Source: Rhodanobacteraceae bacterium UBA703
GTDB taxonomy: Bacteria; Pseudomonadota; Gammaproteobacteria; Xanthomonadales; Rhodanobacteraceae
Direction: 5' to 3'
Length of the DNA: 14,596 bases
Assembly: GCA_002297645.1 (NCBI GenBank)
Contig: DBMH01000201.1
Coordinates: 1 to 14,596 of the forward strand
This document shows positions 1-6,125 of this stretch, piece by piece. A program made the position numbers and the translations under genes. How positions within the stretch are numbered: the first letter of the stretch is position 1; each line of letters begins with the position of its first letter. The notes under the pieces are model-generated. The model worked only from the letters and a program-made list of their open reading frames with translations, did no database searches and had not been told where the DNA came from.

Positions 1-1017
1 CAGGTCGTCGGCGAGTTCGGCGACGCTCGCGTACCGCTGCGCGGGCTCGCGGCGCATCGCCTTCAGCACGATCGCCTCGATGTCGGCGGACACGCGCGCC
101 ACGCGGGACGGCGGCGTGACCTCGCCCGCGGAGACCGCGCGCAGCAGCACCATTTCCGACACGATGCCATCGAAGGGACGCACGCCGCTGGCGATTTCGT
201 ACAGCACGGCACCGAGGGAATACACGTCCGTCGCCGTGCCCAGGACGCCGCCGTCGACCTGCTCGGGGCTGGCGTAGACCGGCGTGAGCGCGCGCATCGC
301 CGTCGTCGTGCGTTCCACGTCGCCGTCGAGCAGGCGCGCGATGCCGAAATCGAGCAGCTTCGGTTCGCCTTCCGCCGTCACCAGGATGTTGCCGGGCTTG
401 AGATCGCGATGGACGACCAGTTGCGCGTGCGCATGACTGACGGCTGCGCACACCTTCAGGAACACCTCGATCCGCGCGGCCAGCGGCCGTCCGGCGCACC
501 AGCGGTCGAACGGAATCCCCTCGACGTACTCGATCGCGAGGAACGGCTGTCCGCTCGCGAGCACGCCGGCGTCGATGAAGTGCGCGATGTTGTCGTGGCG
601 AAGGCCGGCGAGGATGCGCTGCTCTTCGCGGAACCGCTGCGAACGCGGGGCGGCGGTCGCACGCAGCAGCTTCAGCGCGACGGGCCGGCGCAGGTCGCCT
701 TCCGTTCGCTCCGCCAGGTACACGAGGCCCGCACCGCCTTCGCCGAGCGGGTGCAGGAGGCGGTACTCGCGCGGCGCAAGCACGGCCAGTGCGGCGCCGT
801 CCACCGATAGCGCGTTCCCGAACGCGAGCTCGTCGCCGTCCTCCGTGTCCTCCTGCGCGGCGCGCATCATCCAGGCGACCTCCTCGCGCAGGGCGGCGTC
901 CTCCGCACACTCGCGTCCGAGCGCGGATTCGCGCTCGGAGGGCGGCAGGTCGAGCAGCGCATGCGCGATGCGCAAGGCGCGGGCGTAGCGTCCGGCGTCG
1001 CCGGCCGGTGCGCTCAT
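1..1017 (-). CDS. Serine/threonine protein kinase (Hanks type), 3' end beyond the window
   Basis: This is the N-terminal 339 residues of a cytoplasmic eukaryotic-type Ser/Thr kinase; the frame is still open at base 1, so the C-terminus is missing. The kinase domain starts near residue 86. The glycine-rich loop LGEGGAGLVYLAE lies at 91-103 and the ATP-binding lysine is K116 in VALKLL. The catalytic loop HRDLKPGN is at 203-210 (D205 catalytic), the Mg-binding DFG at 223-225, the activation-segment PEQ at 251-253, and DVYSLGAVLYE starts at 264, so all catalytic residues are present. Residues 1-80 form an alpha-helical, acidic N-terminal region typical of kinases encoded beside TIGR02999-type sigma factors; such kinases often carry C-terminal TPRs, which cannot be checked here. 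Its ATG overlaps the TGA of the upstream sigma factor (ATGA), so the two are translationally coupled. Probable role (inference): phosphorylating that sigma factor. Confidence 0.95.
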   Translation of the reverse strand, partial: MSAPAGDAGRYARALRIAHALLDLPPSERESALGRECAEDAALREEVAWMMRAAQEDTEDGDELAFGNALSVDGAALAVLAPREYRLLHPLGEGGAGLVYLAERTEGDLRRPVALKLLRATAAPRSQRFREEQRILAGLRHDNIAHFIDAGVLASGQPFLAIEYVEGIPFDRWCAGRPLAARIEVFLKVCAAVSHAHAQLVVHRDLKPGNILVTAEGEPKLLDFGIARLLDGDVERTTTAMRALTPVYASPEQVDGGVLGTATDVYSLGAVLYEIASGVRPFDGIVSEMVLLRAVSAGEVTPPSRVARVSADIEAIVLKAMRREPAQRYASVAELADDL

Positions 1018-1571
1018 GCATCCGCCATGCGCTGCGCGAGCCACGCGCGCGCGATGCGCCAGTCGCGCACGACCGTCACGCGCGCGACGTCGAGGAGTTC
1101 GGCGATGTCCTCGATGCCCATGCCCGCGAAGCACTTCAATTCGACGATCCGCGCCTGGCGCGCACTCAGGCCGGCCAGTTCGTCGAGCAGGGCATCGAAC
1201 AGAAGCACGTCCGGGTGCCGGGCGGCCTCGGGAAAGTCCGCCAGATCGAGCGGCGGTTGCCGCTTGCGCGCCTCGCGCCGGCGCGCGTCGTCGACGAGGA
1301 TGCGCCGCATCGCCTGCGCGGCCATCGCGATCAGGGCTTCGCGGCCGACCTTCCATACGGCGTCGCGTTCACGCAGGCGCAGGTAGGCCTCGTGCACGAG
1401 CGTGGTCGTCCGCATCGCCGGATCGCGCGCGTGCGAACGCAGCGCGCGCGTCGCGATCGACTTGAGTTCGAGATACACCAGCGGCATCGCCGCATCGAGC
1501 GCAGCCGCGTCCGCCTTGCCGGTCCAGCCGGCCAGCAGACGATCGATCGCTTCGGCGTCTCCTCCTCCCAT
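1014..1571 (-). CDS. ECF-type RNA polymerase sigma factor (TIGR02999/ECF43-like)
   Basis: A 185-residue sigma-70 family factor with region 2 at about 20-100 and region 4 at about 126-182, where SARQARIVELKCFAGMGIED is followed by the helix-turn-helix. The length fits the TIGR02999 (PF07638) family. Region 2.2 reads RTTTLVHEAYLRL (54-66); the acidic DxxD-type residues that most ECF factors have just before LVHE are replaced by threonines T55-T57. In the ECF43 factor EcfP of Vibrio, phosphorylation of a threonine in this region by its partner kinase is needed for RNA polymerase binding (known for that family; inferred here). The next gene is a Ser/Thr kinase with a 4-base overlap, and no anti-sigma gene is visible. 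The ATG at 1571 was chosen; a TTG at 1610 would add 13 residues but has no ribosome site. TACCAT ends 6 bases before the ATG, suggesting a leaderless message. Confidence 0.92.
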   Translation of the reverse strand: MGGGDAEAIDRLLAGWTGKADAAALDAAMPLVYLELKSIATRALRSHARDPAMRTTTLVHEAYLRLRERDAVWKVGREALIAMAAQAMRRILVDDARRREARKRQPPLDLADFPEAARHPDVLLFDALLDELAGLSARQARIVELKCFAGMGIEDIAELLDVARVTVVRDWRIARAWLAQRMADA

Positions 1572-1573
1572 GC

Positions 1574-1583
1574 CGGAATGGTA
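1574..1583 (-). promoter_or_regulatory. Possible -10 element giving a leaderless sigma-factor mRNA
   Basis: On the minus strand TACCAT lies 6 bases upstream of the chosen ATG (1571), with no Shine-Dalgarno sequence between them. This fits a -10 hexamer whose transcript starts at or next to the ATG. No convincing -35 is present 17 bases further upstream, so the call is weak. Confidence 0.3.
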
Positions 1584-1693
1584 ACGCGCATTTCCCGCGT
1601 CGATTCGCAACGGACGCGCCGGGCGGTGATCCGGTCGCGCGCCGTTTTCCGATGACTCCCTGCACGAGGGCCAGCCGCGGCCCTGGATACCGT

Positions 1694-1697
1694 GGAG
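1694..1697 (+). promoter_or_regulatory. Ribosome binding site GGAG deciding the 1703 start
   Basis: GGAG stands 5 bases before the ATG at 1703. The ATG codons at 1652 and 1760 in the same frame have no comparable site, so 1703 is the preferred start of the large secreted protein. Confidence 0.6.
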
Positions 1698-1702
1698 CCT
1701 CC

Positions 1703-4405
1703 ATGCTGGATCGTCACGCCCCGTCGCGCCGGATCACCCGCCTCACCCCGTTCGCCGCCATGGATCGCGGCCTCCCCCGGCCGGTGCCGATGGTCGCCGC
1801 GATCGCGCTCGGACTCGCGGCCTTCAGCCACGCCGGGGCGGCGACCATCGTCGTCGCCAGCCCGGGCGACACCGATCCGCAATCGGCGGCCACCTGCACG
1901 CTGCGCCAGGCGATCGCGTCGATGAACGCCGGCGTATTGAAGGGCAGTTGCCAGAACACCGGCGGTGCGTTCCGCGTCGCCGACACGATCCGCTTCGCGC
2001 CGGGCATCGACACGATCACGCTCGCGGACACACCGCACAACGCCCTCGACGTGCTCGCCATCGACCTCACGATCGACGCGGGCGCCGGGCGCAGCGTCAC
2101 CGTGCGCAGGAGCTCGGTCGGCGCCCCGTACAAGTTCTCGGTGATCAAGTCGATCGGCCCTCTGGCCGCGCCCAGCCACGTCACCCTCGTCGGCCTCACG
2201 CTCGAGAACGGCAACGGCGACGGCGACTTCTCCAAGTACGGCCTCGTCGGCGGCGGCGTGGCGGCGCACCAGACGCACCTGGTGCTTGAGCGCTGCACGA
2301 TCGCGGGCAATCGCGCGGACGCCGGCGGCGGTGTCTACGTGACCGGCAACGGCTCGCTGACGCTGCGTTCGAGCCGCGTCAGCCAGAACGTCGCCGATGT
2401 CCTGGGCGGCGGGATCGGCGGCGCCGTCCCGTCGATCCTGGTCGAGAACTCGACCATCGACGGCAATCTCGCGACGTCCGGTGGCGGTGCGATCGTGTCC
2501 TCGCGCGGCTCGCTCGCCCTGGTGGATTCGACCGTCAGCGGCAACCGGTCCAGCACCGGCGGCGCGATCCACGTGGTCAACAGCAACAGCACGCATGGCC
2601 CGTTGTCCGTGCTGAACAGCACGATCGCGTGCAATTCCTCGACGTCGGGCAGCGCCGCCATCACCATCGCGGACATTCCCCTGCGCTTCGACGCGTTCAG
2701 CTCGATCTTCGCCAACACGAACCAGACGCGCTGCACGACGGCCACGAGCCGCGAGATCGCCTACGCGGGTGCCGCACCGTTGTCGATCGGCGGCGACCAC
2801 AACCTGGTCGCGAGCGCCGCCGCGATCGACGCGAGCACGGCCTTCGCGAGCACACCCGTTTTCGGCGACCCGAAGCTTGGCCCGTTGCAGGCCAACGGTG
2901 GCCCGACGCCGACGCACGCGCTGCTCGCCGGCAGTCCTGCGATCAACGCCGGCAGCAATCCGTCCAACCTCGCCTACGACCAGCGCGGAGCCGGATTCCC
3001 GCGCTGGGTGTACCGCTTTCCCGACATCGGCGCTTTCGAGGTTCCCTACACCGGCCTGTGCGGCAGCGCGCACGGCCGCAGCTTCGCCAGCCTCGGCGCC
3101 GGCGCGCCCAACCTCTGCGCGGTCGGCGCGGTATTGCAGGGCGGACCGTTCGGGAGCGGACCGTGGTCGTGGTTCTGCGCGGAGAGCGCCGGTTCGCCGG
3201 ACAACGAATTCTGCGGCGCCTCGGTACTCGCCGGCGTTGCGCTCGCCGTCACCGACGGCGCGAACGTCCCGGTCACGAGCGCGATCCACGGCCAGCCGGT
3301 GCGGCTGCGCGCGACCGTCAGCGGCGGCGCCACCGCGCCGTCCGGCTCGGTGTCGTTCTTCGAGGCGAGCGCGAGCGCCTACCTGCCGCTCTGCACGGGA
3401 GCCACGCTGGCCAGCGTCGGCGGCGGCATGAGCGCGAGCTGCGATGTGCCGATCGGCAGCCTCGCCGCCGGCAGCCGCACGCTCAAGGCCGTGTACGGCG
3501 GCAACGGAACCTACGGTAGTGTCGACGGCAGCGGCATCGCACTCGCCGTGGTGCCTGCGACGTCCACCATCACGGTCGCCAGCCAGATCCCCAACCCGTC
3601 CACGATCGGCGCGCCCTTCACCGTCGCCGCGCAGGTCGTGGCGAACGCGCCGAGCCAGGCGGCGCCGAGCGGCATCGTCACCGTCGAGGACCAGACCGAC
3701 GGCCTGTCCTGTTCGTATCCGTATCCGGCCACGGCCGGTTGCTCGATCGTTCCGGTGCATGCCGGGGATCATGCGCTGCGCGTGGTGTTCGATGGCGACC
3801 CCAACGTCACAGGCAGCTCCGCCGAGGCGACGCAAACCGTTGCGCGTGCCGCCACGTCCGTACTCCTTGCGGCGCCGGCGTCGATCGCATTCGGCCAGCC
3901 GGCGACGTTCGAAGCCACCGTCGTCGGCGCGATCGCCGGAACGCCGGGCGGCAGCGTCGAGATCGGCGACGGCCACGAATCGTGCTCGTTCGATCCGGCG
4001 GCCGCGAGCGGGTGCACGTTCACTCCCGGCACCTACGGCACGCTTCCGATCACCGCGGCCTATTCCGGCGACGCGACCTACCTGCCGGGTACCGCTGCGG
4101 CCAGCCTCGACGTCGTGCCGCACTCCGTCGGCGGCCGCGTCGCCGGGTTGCTGCCCGGCCGTTCTCTCTTGCTGCACCTCGACGCCGGTGCGGAAAGCGA
4201 GGACCGCGGGATCTCTGCCGACGGAGCATTCGCGTTCACGACCGTCGTGCCGTATGGCGCGACCTACGAAGCGAGCCTCGCGGAGGTGCCACCCGACCAG
4301 ACGTGCACGATCGCCAACGGCTCCGGCTCGATGCCCGGAAACGACGTCACCGATGTGGTCGTGACCTGTTCGGACACCCTCTTCGCCGACGGCTTCGACC
4401 CCTGA
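1703..4405 (+). CDS. Secreted beta-helix and Ig-like repeat protein (CSLREA / choice-of-anchor Q type)
   Basis: A 900-residue exported protein of unknown substrate. A long basic N-region precedes a hydrophobic core (residues 30-44) and a probable signal cleavage near AGA-AT (45-48). The CSLREA-like motif CTLRQAI (65-71) follows. Residues 95-340 hold short repeats of the type 'STIDGN', 'STVSGN', 'STIAC', the rungs of a right-handed beta-helix. The choice-of-anchor Q signature is SPAINAGSN (411-419) to DQRGAGFPRW and DIGAFE (426-446). A Cys-rich GPWSWFC module occupies about 453-506. Three Ig-like repeats follow at about 512-617, 620-714 and 717-806, then a domain ending TCTIANGSGSM (867-877), and the C-terminus LFADGFDP. 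The start at 1703 has GGAG 5 bases upstream; an ATG at 1652 lacks one, and an internal ATG at 1760 is also possible. The protein is likely surface-exposed or released. It is divergent from the sigma/kinase operon, which may control it (inference). Confidence 0.9.
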   Translation: MLDRHAPSRRITRLTPFAAMDRGLPRPVPMVAAIALGLAAFSHAGAATIVVASPGDTDPQSAATCTLRQAIASMNAGVLKGSCQNTGGAFRVADTIRFAPGIDTITLADTPHNALDVLAIDLTIDAGAGRSVTVRRSSVGAPYKFSVIKSIGPLAAPSHVTLVGLTLENGNGDGDFSKYGLVGGGVAAHQTHLVLERCTIAGNRADAGGGVYVTGNGSLTLRSSRVSQNVADVLGGGIGGAVPSILVENSTIDGNLATSGGGAIVSSRGSLALVDSTVSGNRSSTGGAIHVVNSNSTHGPLSVLNSTIACNSSTSGSAAITIADIPLRFDAFSSIFANTNQTRCTTATSREIAYAGAAPLSIGGDHNLVASAAAIDASTAFASTPVFGDPKLGPLQANGGPTPTHALLAGSPAINAGSNPSNLAYDQRGAGFPRWVYRFPDIGAFEVPYTGLCGSAHGRSFASLGAGAPNLCAVGAVLQGGPFGSGPWSWFCAESAGSPDNEFCGASVLAGVALAVTDGANVPVTSAIHGQPVRLRATVSGGATAPSGSVSFFEASASAYLPLCTGATLASVGGGMSASCDVPIGSLAAGSRTLKAVYGGNGTYGSVDGSGIALAVVPATSTITVASQIPNPSTIGAPFTVAAQVVANAPSQAAPSGIVTVEDQTDGLSCSYPYPATAGCSIVPVHAGDHALRVVFDGDPNVTGSSAEATQTVARAATSVLLAAPASIAFGQPATFEATVVGAIAGTPGGSVEIGDGHESCSFDPAAASGCTFTPGTYGTLPITAAYSGDATYLPGTAAASLDVVPHSVGGRVAGLLPGRSLLLHLDAGAESEDRGISADGAFAFTTVVPYGATYEASLAEVPPDQTCTIANGSGSMPGNDVTDVVVTCSDTLFADGFDP

Positions 4406-4536
4406 CCCGACGGCGCGCCCCATGCAGAACGGCAGACGGCGCCACGGCAGGAACGCATTCCCGCCGGCGGATCGGATACGGCCAGCGGCCGCGGGTGCGG
4501 TGATGAACCGATGCGTCCGCTGCCGCGCGATGATGG

Positions 4537-4542
4537 TAGCTT
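4537..4542 (+). promoter_or_regulatory. Candidate extended -10 (TGg-TAGCTT), near-leaderless start
   Basis: TG at 4534-4535, one base, then TAGCTT at 4537-4542, ending 7 bases before the ATG at 4550. This is the geometry of an extended -10 with transcription starting at or just before the ATG. No ribosome site lies between. The -35 region is unremarkable. Confidence 0.35.
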
Positions 4543-4549
4543 GCGCCTC

Positions 4550-5047
4550 ATGCAACGGACGCTCCTCGCTCGTGTCCTGGCCTGCGCCGCGCTCGCTTGC
4601 GGCGGCGACAGCGCGCTGTCGCAGGACGGCGACGGTCAGCGCGTGCACCGATGCGTGGGCGCTCACGGCGAGATCGCGTTCTCGGGACTGCCTTGCGGCG
4701 CGGACGGACGGAGCGGCACCGGCACGGATGCGACGGCGACACCATACGAAGCGCCGCCGGCCGACTCCTGTCCCGCCTCCCCTTCGCAATTGCGCGACCG
4801 TCTCGCCGCGGCCATCGCGCGACACGACGCGAATGCGGTCGCGGGAATGATCCGCTGGCACGGCGTGGGCGGCGAGGCCGCGAACCAGCGCCTGCGCGAA
4901 CTGCGCGAACTGGTACGCCACCCCTTGCTGGCGCTGGATCCCGGCGACGTCCTGACCGTTCGCACCGGCAGCGGTGCCACCGGCGGCGTGCGTTCGCTCG
5001 CTTTCGGCATCGACGCGGAAGGCGGCTGCTACTGGCTGCGCTGGTAG
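4550..5047 (+). CDS. Small exported DUF4124-like protein, function unknown
   Basis: A 165-residue protein with a signal peptide (basic MQRTLLAR, hydrophobic stretch 6-18, likely cleavage near SALSQ, residues 21-25). RVHRCVGAHGEIAFSGLPCG (31-50) resembles the DUF4124 pattern of a short beta-hairpin 'Y+C.D..G...FSD.PC' with two cysteines, found in many periplasmic proteins of this order. The middle (77-125) is helical with repeated R-E-L, and the end GGCYWLRW carries a further cysteine, so disulfides (C35, C49, C74, C160) are plausible. A cysteine at 17 is not in a proper lipobox. The ATG at 4550 was chosen because the signal peptide begins there; the upstream ATG at 4511 would put a charged extension before it. 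It stands alone between the secreted protein and ilvE. No function can be assigned. Confidence 0.75.
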   Translation: MQRTLLARVLACAALACGGDSALSQDGDGQRVHRCVGAHGEIAFSGLPCGADGRSGTGTDATATPYEAPPADSCPASPSQLRDRLAAAIARHDANAVAGMIRWHGVGGEAANQRLRELRELVRHPLLALDPGDVLTVRTGSGATGGVRSLAFGIDAEGGCYWLRW

Positions 5048-5067
5048 CGGGGAGACCCGGACTCCGC

Positions 5068-5076
5068 TGGTATCAT
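5068..5076 (+). promoter_or_regulatory. Extended -10 promoter of ilvE
   Basis: TGgTATCAT (TG at 5068-5069, TATCAT at 5071-5076) lies between the end of the preceding gene (5047) and the ilvE ATG (5109). TATCAT matches the consensus at 5 of 6 positions. The hexamer 17 bases upstream is a poor -35, as is usual for extended -10 promoters. The 5' leader would be about 26 bases. Confidence 0.6.
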
Positions 5077-5108
5077 CCGCGTTTCGACGCGAACGACGGA
5101 ACCCGGCC

Positions 5109-6026
5109 ATGGCGCAGACCTATCCCGATCACATCTGGCACAACGGCCGCATCAAGCCCTGGGCCGAGGCCACGGTTCACGTGATGGCGCACGCGCTGCA
5201 CTACGGCTCGTCGGTGTTCGAGGGCATCCGCAGCTACGAAACCCCGAACGGAGCGGCGATCTTCCGCCTGACCGACCACCTCAAGCGCCTGTACCTGTCG
5301 GCGAAGATCTACGACATCGAGATTCCGTACACGCTGGAGGAACTGAGCGCCGCGTGCCGCGAGGTCATCCGGGCGAACGGGCTGACCAAGGCCTACCTGC
5401 GGCCGGTCGCGTACCGCGGCCTCGGCGGGTTCGGGCTGTCGGCCGAAACGCCGACCGACGTCGCCGTCGCTTCCTGGTTCATGGGCCCGTACCTCGGTGC
5501 GGGCGTGCTCGAAGCCGGCATCGACGCCTGCGTGTCGAGCTGGCAGCGCTTCGCACCGAACACGATCCCGGCCGGGGCCAAGGCCGGCGGCAACTATCTT
5601 TCCGGCCAGCTCGTCGCGCGCGAAGCGCGCCGCCTCGGTTTCGGCGAAGGCATCGCGCTCGCCTCGACCGGCCTGCTCAGCGAAGGCGCGGGCGAGAACC
5701 TGTTCCTCGTCTTCGACGGCGCGCTGCACACCACGCCGGTCAGCGCGGCGCTGCTGAACGGCATCACGCGCAACTCGATCATCACGCTCGCGCGTCGGAA
5801 CGGCATCGAGGTCGTCGAACGCGACCTGCCGCGCGAGTACCTCTACCTGTGCGACGAGCTGTTCATGTGCGGCACGGCGGCGGAGATCACGCCGATCCGC
5901 TCGGTCGACGGCAAGCCGGTCGGCGCGGGCAAGCCCGGTCCGGTCACCGCCCGTGTGCAGGAGCTGTTCTTCGGCCTGTTCGACGGCAGGACCAAGGACG
6001 AGTGGGGCTGGCTCGAGCCGGTCTGA
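5109..6026 (+). CDS. ilvE: Branched-chain amino acid aminotransferase (EC 2.6.1.42)
   Basis: A 305-residue cytoplasmic PLP enzyme of fold type IV that catalyses the last step of leucine, isoleucine and valine synthesis, exchanging amino groups between the branched-chain 2-oxo acids and glutamate. The length matches E. coli IlvE. Family landmarks are HALHYGSSVFEGIR (28-41), RPVAYRGLGGFGL (98-110), the PLP-binding lysine K158 in AGAKAGGNYL, the SEGAGENLF cofactor-contact segment (191-199), the TTPVSAALLNGITRNSI segment (208-224) and CGTAAEITPI near 259-268. Many D-amino-acid transaminases share this fold, but the EGIR motif and length favour IlvE. The ATG at 5109 aligns with the usual N-terminus; a longer frame from 4974 overlaps the previous gene and is not used. 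It appears monocistronic, with its own promoter and a convergent gene downstream. Confidence 0.96.
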   Translation: MAQTYPDHIWHNGRIKPWAEATVHVMAHALHYGSSVFEGIRSYETPNGAAIFRLTDHLKRLYLSAKIYDIEIPYTLEELSAACREVIRANGLTKAYLRPVAYRGLGGFGLSAETPTDVAVASWFMGPYLGAGVLEAGIDACVSSWQRFAPNTIPAGAKAGGNYLSGQLVAREARRLGFGEGIALASTGLLSEGAGENLFLVFDGALHTTPVSAALLNGITRNSIITLARRNGIEVVERDLPREYLYLCDELFMCGTAAEITPIRSVDGKPVGAGKPGPVTARVQELFFGLFDGRTKDEWGWLEPV

Positions 6027-6054
6027 CGGCAGCCGTCATCGGTTCGCCTCCGGG

Positions 6055-6079
6055 CCGCCCTTTCCGATGAAAGGGGCGG
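6055..6079. terminator. Hairpin between convergent genes (weak terminator candidate)
   Basis: CCGCCCTTTC (6055-6064) pairs with GAAAGGGGCGG (6069-6079) around the loop CGAT, with one bulged G. It lies between the end of ilvE and the end of the histidine kinase gene. Neither side has a T-run, so it is not a classical Rho-independent terminator. Confidence 0.4.
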
Positions 6080-6092
6080 AGGGTCGAAGCGT

Positions 6093-6110
6093 GCGGGCGG
6101 GAACGCCCGC
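6093..6110. repeat. Second perfect hairpin in the convergent gap (REP-like)
   Basis: GCGGGCG (6093-6099) and CGCCCGC (6104-6110) form a perfect 7-bp GC stem on a GGAA loop, 15 bases before the end of the histidine kinase gene. Short GC palindromes of this kind recur in intergenic spaces of related bacteria. Whether this one is repeated cannot be seen from one window. Confidence 0.4.
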
Positions 6111-6125
6111 CTCTCGATACCGCAA

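Noticed and set aside
789..1655. A 288-codon plus-strand frame opposite the sigma factor
   Set aside because: Arg/His-rich antisense shadow of the sigma factor and kinase, which are both clearly recognisable.
1331..5110. A 1259-codon open frame on the minus strand
   Set aside because: It lies antisense to the secreted protein, the DUF4124-like gene and part of the sigma factor. Its translation is Arg/Gly/Ala-rich with no domain, as expected from the third-position GC bias of the real genes.
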